A stretch of DNA of 64,000 bases from assembly GCA_051294375.1 (NCBI GenBank), contig CM119268.1:16883947-16947946 (forward strand), in the 5' to 3' direction. The position numbers were made by a program, and so were the translations under genes. The DNA is from Paraspadella gotoi (taxonomy: Eukaryota > Chaetognatha). This document shows, piece by piece, positions 1-57,140 of the stretch (its first letter is position 1; each line of letters opens with the position of its first letter). The notes under the pieces were generated by a model. It saw nothing but the letters and a program-made list of their open reading frames with translations. It was not told the origin of the DNA and ran no database searches.

Positions 1-356
1 NNNNNNNNNNNNNNNNNNNNNNNNNNNNNNNNNNNNNNNNNNNNNNNNNNNNNNNNNNNNNNNNNNTTATTTTTTTTTTGTTACAGGAGCGGCAAGTATA
101 AGAGAATAAACTACGGATTCAAAGTTAATTTGGTAAAAGAAATAATAAAATTACTCGTGTTAACCAAGGAAATTGAAATTTAAAAAAATATATAACCTAA
201 GGAAATATGCACATTTACAACGAGGACACAATCACCATCACATCTCATACTTTTCCCGACGAAATCATATCATTAACTTTTATTCGTTGTTTTTTTCTGA
301 GTTAATTCCATTGTCACCTCTGATCGCTTTCCATCACGGCGACGATGAAAAACGAG

Positions 357-358
<2 letters not shown>

Positions 359-388
<30 letters not shown>

Positions 389-505
389 NNNNNNNNNNNN
401 NNNNNNNNNNNNNNNNNNNNNNNNNNNNNNNNNNNNNNNNNNNNNNNNNNNNNNNNNNNNNNNNNNNNNNNNNNNNNNNNNNNNNNNNNNNNNNNNNNNN
501 NNNNN
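359..505 (+). repeat. (TC)n microsatellite running into an assembly gap
   Basis: Thirty bases of TC repeat end in 117 N. The array probably fills part of the gap. Confidence 0.8.
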
Positions 506-679
506 ACACTCCATTTGTCACCGGTGAGCTGTTTTTTTTCTCTCAATCTTGTTCAAGTAGTGAAAAATATATGACGCCCAACTCGTGATTCGATTCTGCC
601 AACTTTTTTCTTATTGCAAGTTCGAGTAGACAATTTTTGGGATCATTTCTAATCAAACTTCTGACTTCGATCAACTTGG

Positions 680-710
<31 letters not shown>

Positions 711-1424
711 GATTTTTCGTCTCAGCACTCTAATGCTAAAACGAACATTGTCGTCTATGTTTTCCAACTTATTATTGTTAAAAAAATCATAATCTTTGAT
801 TCTATTTTCCTTTACAAAACCGGAAAACCACAAAGGAAATAAAAATATTTGAAAAAAAAAAGTATTTTCAAAAACATTCCTGCTCGTAACTGTACGATTT
901 AATCATAGTAACTCCATCACTTTCCCCCTAAGACCAAGTTGGACCAACAAAACAAAAGATTAGAACGCGAGAATGCTTGTATTCACATTGATTGACTAGT
1001 AATACATACGTAAGTAGAAGAAAGTGGTTTACCTTTGATAAAACGGAAAACACCTTCTCGAAGTAAAAACGTGGATTCGGAATGGATAATTAATTTCCGC
1101 TTTATCTCTCAATTTCATCGCAACATCGTTTTTTAATCCACAAACGAGACGAAAAACGATTAATCAGAAGGGATTAATTAATTTTGACACAGAAATAGAA
1201 TTACTATGTAGTTTCCAATTTTGTACCGACATTATCGTCATGTAAATACTGGTGTCAAAAGAGCTAAGATGGCCGTTGTCTCTTTAATCTTTGAAAAGAC
1301 AGTAAATCTGTCCGGATATCAGAGTAGTTTACGAAAAAATAAAAAAATAAAAAACATAAAAGCTCTGAGTGCAGATTTTTATGGAAACTTTAATTAATAA
1401 TGAATCAACTTCGCCTTCGCCTTC

Positions 1425-1482
1425 GGATAAGGGATAAGGGATAAGGGATAAGGGATAAGGGATAAGGGATAAGGGATAAGGG
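1425..1482 (+). repeat. GGGATAA heptamer array, about 8 units
   Basis: Fifty-eight bases of a perfect 7-bp unit (GGATAAG phase). It reads TTATCCC on the other strand, so it is not the TTAGGG telomere hexamer. It is followed by a CT-rich stretch. Confidence 0.9.
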
Positions 1483-1904
1483 ACTCTCTTTTTTCTCTCT
1501 CTCCTTTTCCCAAGACTTAGCGATGAACATGATTTAGGTTTAAATCGCCGATGGCAGTGATTTGCAGAAAAATAATTCAATGAATGTTCGGGGTGGTACA
1601 GATGTGCTAGCATGCGAGAATATTTCGTGACTGGCTAAATTCAAACATCAATTTAATAAAAAAAAACTAGTAAAAAACCAATATTAAAAATTTCGAAATA
1701 ATAAAAAAAAATTAAATAAAAATGACGTTTAATAACCCCAGCATCAGCACAAATAAAATTATTAATACGTAAATAACTAAAATGCAAACCGCAAATCAAG
1801 GTTTGACAAAGGATCGTTGATAAATTATCACAAATACAGGGAGACTCCCGCCGACAAAGATATTTTAATCAATAATATTAATACAAATATATTCGGAATA
1901 TTTT

Positions 1905-40102
<38,198 letters not shown>

Positions 40103-41013
40103 CTTTGTCGCTGAGAGTGCTGTGGTTAAGACCGGCAGTGGGTACTGTTGCTGCAGTGGAGTATGCAGCCGAAGCTGCTTCAGATAAAGTGTCGCAAGGG
40201 AAAACTTCTCTGATGTGACGTCGAGTGAGTAAAGTTAATATAAAAGAGACGCATACATTTGACAGTTGAATTTATGTTTTTTTACAACGTAAATCTTCAC
40301 GCTGAAAGAAATCGAGATCAAATATTTATAAAAAAAAACACTTAACAGTTAGAGAAATATATTTTTAAAGAATAATGGGCATTAAATTCAAGTGATAATA
40401 TTAAAAATTAGAAGCATCTTGTCAGATTTTTGATTCAAAGGCCGTAACTGGCTTGAAATTATTATATTTATTTTCTCCCTGTGTTGAAAGATTGTTAGAA
40501 TAAAAAAAAACAATTTTAAAAAGAATTCTATCGGCCACTGACCAAGAAAACATGTTTGTCGAATTTAACTCAATTTCTTTAATCATCAGTAAACAGATTA
40601 AACGAAAAACATATTCTTTTGAGTAATTGGACGTAACATTCTAAAATTGTAATATTCTAACATTTTAACATTAATAATTCCGTCGTATCGACGAACGTTG
40701 AATCTGATATGAAATTCCGTGAGAGAATTTTCGTTCCTTCATTTTCTCATTTTCCTTTCACTGTCGCGTTGACTTCGCTCCTCAATTTTTTTCGTGTGAT
40801 CACAATTAACTCTTATCATTATCATATTTCACCGATTCTTCCCTCTCTTCCTCAATTTTTCGGGCTTAACTTCACCCTCCTCCTTCTCCTCCTCCTCCTC
40901 CTCCTCTTGTTCTTTCTCCCGATAATTTTTTTCTCTGGTTCTTCTCCCTCTTGGTTTCCTCCATACTTTTCTCTCCTTCCTTTTTCGCTCTCTCCTCCCC
41001 CTCTCCCTCTCCT
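40103..41013. other. Intergenic region between CCDC170-like and CEP41
   Basis: About 0.9 kb between the CCDC170-like start codon and the CEP41 stop, both on the minus strand. It should contain the CCDC170-like promoter and the CEP41 3' UTR. A CTC-rich run lies at 40876-40910. No clear X-box was seen. Confidence 0.5.
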
Positions 41014-48141
<7,128 letters not shown>

Positions 48142-48374
48142 GACGCGTGCGGACGGGAGAAGGGTTGAGAGTGGGGCTAAGGGATGTGGCGAAGGCTCTA
48201 GTGGTTTTATGATACGATGCAGAAAGAGAGGAACTCTCTTTTTCTTCTTCTCTTGTCTTTTCTTCTTTTCTTGTAAAGAGACGACGAGTAAGGTTTCGGT
48301 CTGGTGAGTTTTGCCTTCACCCACTCTTTGTGATTCTCGAATTCCTATTTTTCTCTTTTTTTACATTTTCGTCG

Positions 48375-48386
48375 TTGGCGCCAAAA
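48375..48386 (-). promoter_or_regulatory. E2F-like palindromic site upstream of CEP41
   Basis: TTTTGGCGCCAA (minus strand) contains a perfect TTTGGCGC match to the E2F core and lies 234-245 bp upstream of the CEP41 ATG. It is one short motif in an AT-rich promoter region. No RFX X-box was seen nearby. Confidence 0.25.
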
Positions 48387-48949
48387 TTTCGCTATAAACG
48401 AAATAGGATATTTTCTCGGCTCGTCGCACGAGAGACTAAAGAGAAAATCTAAAAAGTCGCGACAGGAAAAAGAAATCAATGGAATTGACTCTGACGGGAG
48501 AACGCGAGGAACGGGGAGAACGGAAGAACGGAAGAACAGGAGAATGGGAGAACGGAAACGCATACGCGAAAAGGAAAGTAAGGCGAGTCAAAAAAATGAA
48601 AATCGTGGGAAGGATGAAGGATGAAGCAACCGTGAAAATAAATAAGAAAAAAAAATCGAATTTCCATTATTTGTGGTCAGATTTTTTTAGAATTATATCA
48701 ATCGTGAAAAAAATTGTAAAAGATACAAATGGTTTGTATAAAGTTGGTGACGAGGTTTACATTTTTTACTAACTACCGATGAAACAGAAGAAACAATTGT
48801 CAATTCAAAATGGCGGCCTCTTTAACTTAAAAATCTCTTTCTCCGTCGTTCACTCCAGGCAAACGACTTCACCCAGCACAAGTCCGCGACCAAGCTCCAT
48901 TCCTCCACCAAGCACAGATCCCCAGGCAAGCACCTTCTCCTTCGCTTCT

Positions 48950-50164
48950 TCATCTAAAATTGATGAAGTCGTACTCTCTCTTTAAAGGCAGAGTAATGGT
49001 TAGTTTTCCCGTGTCGACGTCCCACTGGGCCGTGCCGCTGCGGCTGTCGACGGGGTGAGGCAGCGGCAGCCGCAGCTTGAATCGCGGGCTGCGGCAGTCG
49101 ACNNNNNNNNNNNNNNNNNNNNTTTTTTATTTATATTTTATGGTTTAAGTTTTCCGAAACATGAAAAAAATAAAAATATTGGCTTTCATTTTTTTATTGT
49201 TTTTTAATATTTGTGTACTCAAGTCTTAACTCCAGGAGACGTTTTTAAAATTTGAAATATCTTTACTTCCTACTTCCCGTATTTTTCTTTAAATAATACT
49301 TTTTTTTCCCAAATTTGTTTTTCAATCATGCAACAAAAATTTAAAAAAACAAAAAAAAAAAAAAACAGTTTGACTTTGTTTTTTTCTTAAGCCTTTTCAT
49401 TCTATCTTTTTTCAGTAACAGATTCAAGGAAATGGAAATAAAAGGCAGAAAATATCCCGTAGTAGAAAATACGAAAATACGCTCGCCCCCACCTTTTAGT
49501 GTCGGGCATCTCGACCTCGATCTTCATCTCCTCGCAACAGGCCGACGTGGGGTCTTTGCCCGACATCCCGAGGAACATGTCTTCGGTACCGACGCGTTGT
49601 CGGTAGAGGATCCGGTGGAGGGGCTCTTCCCTCGGGTCGACGTCGTCGTCGGGCGCAGCCGAACTCACCTCTTCCTCATCCCAGATCGAGTTCGGGTCAC
49701 TCACCTTTTTCTGGTAGACACTGGGGATAAATGTTTGATTGATTGATTGAGTGAATTTAATGACTGGGTTGTCAAATTAATTGACTTATTTAATTCATCT
49801 ATTGATTGTTAATTTGATAAATTTAATGCCTGTTGAATTCATTGATGGATAAATAAATTAATATTTTTACTGATTGATTAATTGATTGATTATGATTATT
49901 AATAGTATTTTTGGATTATTTATTGTTATTATTATTTATCATTAATCGACTGAATGATTAATTATTTCGATCATTTTTCCACCTCGCTGCCGTCTTTCCT
50001 TCCTTCTTTTTGGGCGGTCCCACGTGTCCCGGTCCCATTTTGGCGCCGGGCGTCTCGTCTCCGCTGTCGTCGTCGTCGGCGTCGTCATCTTTTCGGGCGG
50101 CGTCGAAGAGTTTCATGACGGAGCCCATGTCGAAGGTTGTCGTCGGATCCGCCATATGCGCCAT
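48950..50164 (-). CDS. DNAAF6: DNAAF6 (PIH1D3), axonemal dynein assembly factor, 3 exons with a gap
   Basis: Exons on the minus strand: 49983-50164, 49493-49720, and 48950 to at least 49102, cut by the N run 49103-49122. Exon 1 holds MADPTTTFDMGSVMKLFDAA, an acidic stretch and KMGPGHVGPPKKKE; exon 2 has NSIWDEEEV and RQRVGTEDMFLGMSGKDPTS plus a Cys-Cys pair; exon 3 has FKLRLPLPHPVDSRS and TLPLKREYDFINFR-stop. These match the human order: [34 protein letters not shown] and MKRELDIANFF. About 15 residues expected between exons 2 and 3 (the PSDIQ-type start of the CS/p23-like domain) must lie in the gap. The family works with HSP90/HSP70 in cytoplasmic preassembly of dynein arms. Two starts are possible (MAHMADP at 50164 or MADP at 50155). 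Total about 203 aa; human 214. Confidence 0.93.
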
Positions 50165-51711
50165 CTCGAGGCGATAGATTGAAAAGTAGCTTCGACGTGT
50201 TTTTTTTTTTTTTTTGTATCTTTGTTTTTTAAATACATCATTAAAATAAATAGTAAAAAAACTTTGTTTTTTAATCCCATATCTCAGCTTGTATTCAATA
50301 TTCAATGCAATATTTAGCGCATTCAATATTGTTTTACTCTTGAGTCTTGATAGACAACTTAATTAGCATTGGTTATAGAAAAAAAAATTTGCATATTTGA
50401 AAAGCCGAAAGAATACTCACTTTTATTATTTTATTTTATTTTTATTTTTTTGAAAATAAGAAACGATTTCTCTCTAAAGGTTGAAAGAATAGTTTCGTTG
50501 ATTAACACGAAATTTAATTTATTTTATTCTGTAGTTCGTGGTTAAATTGATATTGGATTTGAGATATTTCTCTATTTTTTCCACTAGAAATTCAACGTTG
50601 ATGAGATGAAAGCTCTGGACAAATCATGTTACCTTGGCGACGAGGACAACAATCTTTCCGCTTCAATTTTGCATTTCCCTGGATTCCGTTCCGGCGAAGG
50701 CTCTGATTGGAGGAGAATGCAATTTTCTCGACCAATGAAAGGCGAAGAATGGAGAATGAAGAATGGAGAAGTCGAATTTGTCAAAAGTTTATATTAGGAT
50801 TGAATAATTGAATGAGGAAATAATTTTTTAAATTTTTTAGTGAATGAAATCATCATAAAATGGCTATTCTTTTTCATTAATTATTTGAAAGCTGGCTTGT
50901 CTACCTAAAAACATCGCAAATGATAAATATCCATGAATTTTTATCGAATTGTAATTAATTTACAAAATTGGTTTAAACCTTAATTTTGGATCACTAATGA
51001 CAAACGATGACAATTTATGACGTAACACCAACAGTGAACAGAGATGCCATCGGATTACTTCAATATCATGGAGTCACACAAATGTTATTTTTGCCACAAA
51101 AAAAGCCAACAATAATTCAACAGAGCAAACAGTTCTGAATAAATACTAGAGTAGCACACAGTATAAGTAAATGAGTATCAAAATATATATTTAAAGATTT
51201 ACATCTGCATCGGTTGTAAAATTAAAACAAATGCCACGAAGAGCTTTTAAGACAAAGTTCTCATTTTTAATCCCCAAGTTTAGTAATTCATACAAAATCC
51301 AAATGCCAATGAACATGGAAAAAAAAAGTCAAACAAATAACGAAACTTTATTACAGATGAAACAGCATGGCAATAATCAATAAAGAAACTAATCTAATTA
51401 CTGCGATGTGACAATTTCTACTATAGTTAGGCATAAAGGTAGCCGGTAATACCGTTATCTCCAACAAGTGCTCGATTTTAAAAAACAACAAAAACGGGTT
51501 GAACAGAAAGTTTACCAAAAAATGAGTGAAAATTTAAACTCTTGGCACACATGATGGTCTTAGAAAAGATTTATAAAAAATCAATGGTCTACCATTCATA
51601 AAAATAATGAAAATAATGAAAATGTCAAAATAAAAATGCTGACACAGTTTGTTTCTTTTTCATAATGATAAAACTTCGAACAGCTTCAAATTTGACGACA
51701 AAGGGTAATTT
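50165..51711. other. Intergenic region upstream of DNAAF6
   Basis: About 1.5 kb between the DNAAF6 start and the stop of the unrecognised upstream gene. It is AT-rich with no repeats of note. The plus-strand frame at 50606-50797 has no support as a gene. Confidence 0.5.
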
Positions 51712-53039
51712 TCAATCTCTCGGCCCTGGAAAAAAAACAAAAAAACACGGCGACAACCCAGGCCCTGTCAGGCTCTGGATTGTCCAGGTTGGGGCTCCGG
51801 TTGCAACGAGAGCTGAACCCCAGCGGGGTTCAGGCACCAGGCATTGCCTCTCTTCAACCCTGGTCTCTACGGTTCCTGCGTTGAGCGAATCTTCTTTCGA
51901 CGACGACGACAACGACGACAATCGCTTTTCCCTTCTCTCCTCCGCTCTGGCGCGCAGGTCCTGATGAAAATGATAATGTCGTGGAGCGGTTGGGGAAAGG
52001 CAATGATCTATAAACATTCTCGAAATCATTATTATATTCTTATGACTTATCGACAGCAGATTATCTCGTTCTAGGCGTCACCGCCGTCACCACTCCAAAA
52101 GATTTTAAAAACAAATCACAAAAGATAAAGATATTTGTAATTTAACTACAGCCAAAATAAAATCGTTATGAAATTGGTACAACCAATATAAAAATTAACG
52201 ATTCATTTAATAAATAAGCAATCTTGCCCCTGACTTTGGAAAGGCTTTGGTGGTTTAAGGCTTCAATCGCTCTTACAAGTTAATGACAAAGCAGGTCCCT
52301 GCAAGCTTTCAATCAAAATTCTCGCTCTATAAGCTCTTTTAAAATCGTAGGTCCGAGAGTGGAACCTACTTTCTAATAGGTCAGCGAGAATAGAAGAAAA
52401 AGAAGCAAAGAAAGGCAAGCTACTTGATCATTCAGAACCCTGGGATAATGTTCAATGGGGTTGTTTACGATAAAGAAATTTTCAACTTCATTTGTCTTCA
52501 ATATTTTTTTTTTATGTTCAGATATTAACTTATCTTTGTCATGAATCATTAGATGAAGAGATATATGCCGATCGTATCATCATCGACAATGACAACAACA
52601 ACACAAAGAACGCATAATGTATAATGTATATAATGTGAAGGCACGGATTAAACAGTCATACCGCTAGACAGACAATCAGGATCAGCGATCGGAATTCCTT
52701 TTCACGCTTACGTTGAGAATATGAATCTGATTTTCGTCGCTGCCGTCGTAGGCGGCCATCTTGACTCCGTGCAAGAGGGAGACGTTCATTTCGACCTCGC
52801 AAGGTGGCGGGAGCGGAAGGGGGCCCCTAAAATGAAAGGGTGGGGTTTGTAAAAGCGAGATTGAAAAATGTGAAATTTATTTTTCTTAAAATAAGGCTGT
52901 GAAAACTGACACATCGTTAATTTCGACTCTCATATTTACTGCGAAAGGAATAGGCTTCGATAAAAAATAAGTTTGCGCTGACTGTCATCCTTTCGAAAAG
53001 ATAAAAAAATTAGTGAAACCTGGACGCTTTCCAAAACCC

Positions 53040-53103
<64 letters not shown>

Positions 53104-53291
53104 ACCTTCTCCTCACCTGTAAGGTAAGGGTCCCTTAGGCCTGACCGTGACGGGTCGGTCGTTCTGCCTTCCGTTGACGAGGTAAGTCGTGGGTTTTTTC
53201 TCAAAGACGACGAGCGGGCCGCGACGATCGTGCTCTCTCTTGAAGCATTTGAAAAATTTGAAGGAGAGCTCTCGCCGGAAGCGCTTCCCGC
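51712..53291 (-). CDS. Unrecognised protein, three 3'-terminal exons
   Basis: Exons on the minus strand: 53117-53291, 52712-52826 and 51712-51960 (TGA). Boundaries are GT-AG and phases join (2, then 0). The first exon reads GKRFRRELSFKFFKCFKREH, RRGPLVVFEKKPTTYLVNGR and RPVTVRPKGPLPY. The second has EVEMNVSLLHGVKMAAYDGS then DENQIHILN. The third has DLRARAEERREKRLSSLSSS, a Ser/Asp patch, and a tail that turns hydrophobic and is probably poorly conserved. High GC against flanking introns and clean splicing support a real gene; I cannot name the family. The 5' exons must lie beyond the inverted-repeat element starting at 53880 or off the window. The real stop could be elsewhere if the third exon is spliced further. 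Confidence 0.55.
53038..53101 (+). repeat. (CT)n microsatellite
   Basis: About 64 bp of CT adjacent to the donor of the exon at 53117-53291 of the unrecognised gene. Confidence 0.9.
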
Positions 53292-54117
53292 CTGAACGGG
53301 TGGGGGAGGGGGAAAGAAAAGCGAGCGAAAGTTACGTTCTATGTATTTTTAAAATATAAGTTATATTTCGATTTTCTATCGCGCAATTTCTACGGCGCGC
53401 GATATACTTGTTAGCAAATTTAGATCTTATCTCGAGGATTCCTCGAATTCTGACTTTGACAGTTTAATCCAGAGTTTGCGCCGTAAACTTTAAAATAGAC
53501 AATTGATTAAATATTCTATCACCAAAGGGCAAGAGCCCTTCTTGAAAATCCCCATTTCTTCGAGAAAGAGGAATTTAGTGAGCAGATGTGAAGTTTCAAT
53601 AATTTCGTTTTAAAATCCGAACCCACGAATTAATCCGTTTAAATCGCGACTGGAAATCGACGATTTTTTATCCTATGGAATAATTGATTGCTTCGGGCCT
53701 CTAACATAGAGTATTTTCTGTATATTAAAATACAAGTTCGGATTTCATTTATTTCAATACTATTTCGACTTTGAAATGACACGAAAAAGAATCAAACAAA
53801 CGAAAAAGAAATCGTTTGAGTGGTGATGACTTTTTAACGACTTCCGCCATTTTATGCGAGTAAAGAGACAAAAACTTACGGTACGCGAAAGCGTAGAGTG
53901 TCCTTTTTCCAGGGATCAAATAATTCTTCTATTTTTGCGTCTAATGAGCTGATATCTTAACATAAAATAGTCTCAACGTTGGTCTATTGCCCATTGGGTT
54001 AAAATTTTAATCGGACAATTCTAACCACTTAAAAATAGGCCCAAAAAAAAATTTTAAAAGTTGCATAACTTGATCATTTTATGTAGTACATTTTTAAAAT
54101 TTTACATATACATACTC

Positions 54118-54695
54118 AAAAGGGTTTGTGAGATGTTGTCAGAATAGTGTATAAAATTTGAACAGTTTATTAGCATTTACTAAGGGAAATATTTTAGATG
54201 TGTCATTTTTTTTAATCAGTGAATATTAGTGAATATTAGTGAATATTATGATTTTATATTACAGTCTTAGATGGGCCTTCGGTAGCTCTACAACATATAT
54301 GAGTTTTGGTCATCTAAAAAAAAAATTTGTCACAGGTCAAAATTTTAATGACAAAATTCAATTGTCATTTATACCTAAAATATAAAGAGAACTTGATTGA
54401 TATTTTGACCATAAAATAGCCAAAGCATACTTTATCTGCTGGTGGTCTCAAAAATTTAACTTAAAATTAGCATAATCTCATTTGCATATTTAAAGATTTT
54501 TCTACTTTACTAAATTTATCCTTACTAGGTAAGTATTTTTTTATTGTTTTAAGTGCTAACAATTGCATATGTATAAGCTTTAACTTAAGCTTATTTTGGA
54601 GAATTTTTTAACTTTATTTTCAAATTGATATTATTTTTAAGATATTACTTTAAAAAAGGTTTTTATTATTACTTTATCAAATTTCAAATTTTTTT
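54118..54695. repeat. Segment present only in the left arm of the inverted repeat
   Basis: AT-rich sequence that interrupts the left arm relative to the right. It begins with CTCAAAAGGGTTTGTGAG and holds three tandem AGTGAATATT units near 54220-54247. It is either an insertion in the left arm or a deletion in the right arm around the poly-A run. Confidence 0.5.
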
Positions 54696-55019
54696 ATTAT
54701 TATAAAAAGAGATTAAGACAAGGATTCTAAATATATAAATATTTTGTAAATTAGATCACCCAAGGCCGAGATATGGCATTCTGAAATTGTCAAAAAAGAG
54801 AAAAAAATACACCTTTTCAAACCCCAATAAAAAACTGTACAATCAACATATCTCTTAATATTTTAAAGAGAGGTAATATTTTCTGTCAAATTAACAGTCT
54901 TTAAGTTTCAGATCAATCGGAAAACTTTTACTATTAAATCTTGAAGGAGAAAGTAAATTTTTGAAAAAAATCGATTTTTAAAAAATAAGTTTGAGCAAAC
55001 AATGTCGGATCTGCCCACG

Positions 55020-55275
55020 ATCATCATCGGTAATTAATTAATTAATAATTAATCAATTAATAACTAATTTATTAATAATTAATAATTAATAAATAATTAA
55101 TTTAAGTTAATTAATTATTTAATTAATAATTAATTTATTTTAAGTTAATTATTTAACAGCAATCGGCAATTTGATCAGAAATGTTTGTTTTGATTGATTA
55201 ATTGACTGATTAATTAATTATTTTTAATTAATTGACTAATTGACTAATTAACTGATTAATTATTTGATTAATTAA
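55020..55275. repeat. TTAATTAA-rich simple sequence
   Basis: About 250 bp built from TAATTAAT words with a few longer breaks. It is AT-only low-complexity sequence inside the inverted-repeat element, with no coding potential. Confidence 0.7.
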
Positions 55276-55334
55276 TACATCTTGCATTTACATTTAATAT
55301 AAAAAAAAAAGCATAATCAATTAGTAAAACAGGT

Positions 55335-55640
55335 TTTTTGTTTTTTCCATTTAAACTCATTTTCCACTCAACGATTTCATCGAAACTTGATTTCCAGTTT
55401 AATCACGCACTTTTCTACCCAAATACAAAATTTCAAGTCAATCGCCACATCCACTCATGAGTAATTGGTGTTCAAATAGTGAAATATAATTTTTTTGTTT
55501 TTTTCCATTTAAACTCATTTCCACTCAGACGATTCTATCGAAACTTCATATTCAGCTCAATCACACACTTCTGTACCTACACACAAAATTACATTCCAAT
55601 CCATTCATCCAATCACGAGTAATTGGTGTTTTTTGCTAAG
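55335..55640 (+). repeat. Two diverged tandem units, about 157 bp
   Basis: TTTTTCCATTTAAACTCATT is found near 55342 and 55500. Each unit goes on through TCGAAACTT..CAG and CAATCAC.CACTT to GAGTAATTGGTGTT. A GGACGGA-rich stretch (55646-55690) follows. Confidence 0.65.
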
Positions 55641-55790
55641 GTGGGACGGATGGACGGATGGACAGACATACATATGGACGGACATAGTTTTTTTTTTGCA
55701 TAATTTATCATAATTCGATGTTCTGACATGATATAAGTGAATACCTGACAAGATTGATGGGGCGGACCGACAAAGTAAATTATAGAGTCT

Positions 55791-55811
55791 GGATCTGCTG
55801 CAAGCAGATCC
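55791..55811. repeat. Perfect short hairpin
   Basis: Arms of 9 bp, GGATCTGCT and AGCAGATCC, surround GCA. The word GTCGGATCTGC recurs at 55004, so the hairpin may mark an internal end of a repeat unit. Confidence 0.5.
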
Positions 55812-56045
55812 GACTAAAAATAGATAGATGAATAATGTAAAAAGATTAAAGTTACGATGTGTTGAGAGAGCGAGGGCAGAAGATATCCTTGTATGAACGC
55901 TATATTTTAAAATGGGCCATATTGGATTCGTCCCCACCACGATGACCCTGGTGCAGAGTCTGAGCAGAGAAAACTGGTGGGTGCATTTTTCCTTTTGAGC
56001 CTCCATGCAACTCCGAATGAAGACGCTCCCCGGTTAGCTACTTCC

Positions 56046-56160
56046 GGTTCCAGCTATCAATAAATCAATCCATCCATCAATCCATCAATCAATTCATCAA
56101 TCAATAAATCAATCTATCATCCAATCCATCAGTCAATCCATCAATTAATCAATAAACAGT
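56046..56160 (+). repeat. (ATCA)n-type tetranucleotide repeat
   Basis: Imperfect AATC/ATCC/ATCA words. A complementary GATT/GGTT-type run lies at 56540-56632, so the two could pair as a loose inverted repeat across 400 bp. Confidence 0.6.
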
Positions 56161-56717
56161 TGCATCAACATGGGCATGATTAAATTCATCGCAATTTATA
56201 GAACAAGGGTAAAAGAAAATTATTGTTCTTTTCCTTTCACTCATAAATTTACAACTTTATTGATTTTTCAGACAAAGAATTACAGATAAATGACTAAGAG
56301 ACGCGATGTAATTACGTACTTAAGAATTAACAGTTATCAGTATATTTCTTTCTTTCTTTCTCTCTCTCTCTGTAAAGACTGATGTTCATGCCTTGCGGCC
56401 CAAGGCGTTCGACGTGTCACCCGTCGAGAAAGGGGTTCTGACGAGAGTTTTGAGTAATAAATTACGCATATTGGTCGTAAAAAATTGTGGCAATAATTGT
56501 GACAAAAACAGTAGCGAAGTTGCGAAAACGCTTATCTATCAATAGATTGATTGGTTGGTTGATTGAGTGATTGATCCATCTATCAATTGATCAAATGATT
56601 GACTTATTGGTTCTTTTACTGATTGATTGATAGTTTATACAAATGATGTTTTGCGTTTTTTAATTTTTTTTTTCTTAATTCTTTTTTTTCTTCATTTTTT
56701 ATTCATTCATTTTCATT

Positions 56718-56817
56718 NNNNNNNNNNNNNNNNNNNNNNNNNNNNNNNNNNNNNNNNNNNNNNNNNNNNNNNNNNNNNNNNNNNNNNNNNNNNNNNNNNN
56801 NNNNNNNNNNNNNNNNN
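56718..56817. other. Assembly gap of exactly 100 N
   Basis: A round-number gap, so its true size is unknown. It sits inside the inverted-repeat element, next to the second of two direct repeats. Confidence 0.9.
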
Positions 56818-56978
56818 AATAGATGAATATGTTAAAAAGGTTAAGTTACGATGTGTTGAGAGAGCGAGGGCGGAAGATATCCGTAAGGCTATTTTAGAAA
56901 TGCTGCGCCTATGTGGACAACTGGTTGTAAGTTATACCATCCTCAACCCCACATATTGCCCTGGAATGAGCTCGTCAG

Positions 56979-57140
56979 GCCAAACATGCTAAGTATGAAG
57001 GAAAACTGCCGGCCGACGTTGGCTTCATCCCTTTGGTTGTCACTACCTTTGGGGCATGCCTGGATGCTTTTCTCAAACCTAAAAGACTTTGCCAAATTCC
57101 AAGCAACGAATGCAGGCTTAGATATCAGCAAAACGTCTAA
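56979..57140 (+). pseudogene. Decayed transposon-type coding fragment
   Basis: One frame reads without stop for 53 codons (AKHAKYEGKLPADVGFIPLV, VTTFGACLDAFLKPKRLC) and then hits TAA. Just upstream, in another frame, IDEYVKKVKLRCVERARAED is readable. The KY...GFIPLVVTTFGA pattern resembles the segment that follows reverse transcriptase in some retroelement or retron-like ORFs, but this is a weak impression. The frames are broken, so it is not an active gene. It lies inside the inverted-repeat element. Confidence 0.3.

Larger units (their letters stand above)
55815..56883 (+). repeat. Pair of direct repeats about 1 kb apart
   Basis: 55815-55890 and 56817-56883 share AATAGATGAATA-type sequence and the exact block GTTACGATGTGTTGAGAGAG followed by CGAGGGC and AGAAGATATCC (one base differs). 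The second copy continues into the decayed coding fragment and the first diverges. The N gap 56718-56817 abuts the second copy, so a misjoin is possible. Confidence 0.6.

Noticed and set aside
1425-1482. Telomere repeat
   Set aside because: The unit is seven bases (GGGATAA), not TTAGGG or TTAGG, and it lies in an intron.
52560-52630. Possible further exon downstream of the unrecognised gene's middle exon
   Set aside because: AT-rich repeats of TATAATG; no splice sites in phase. The exon at 51712-51960 fits better.
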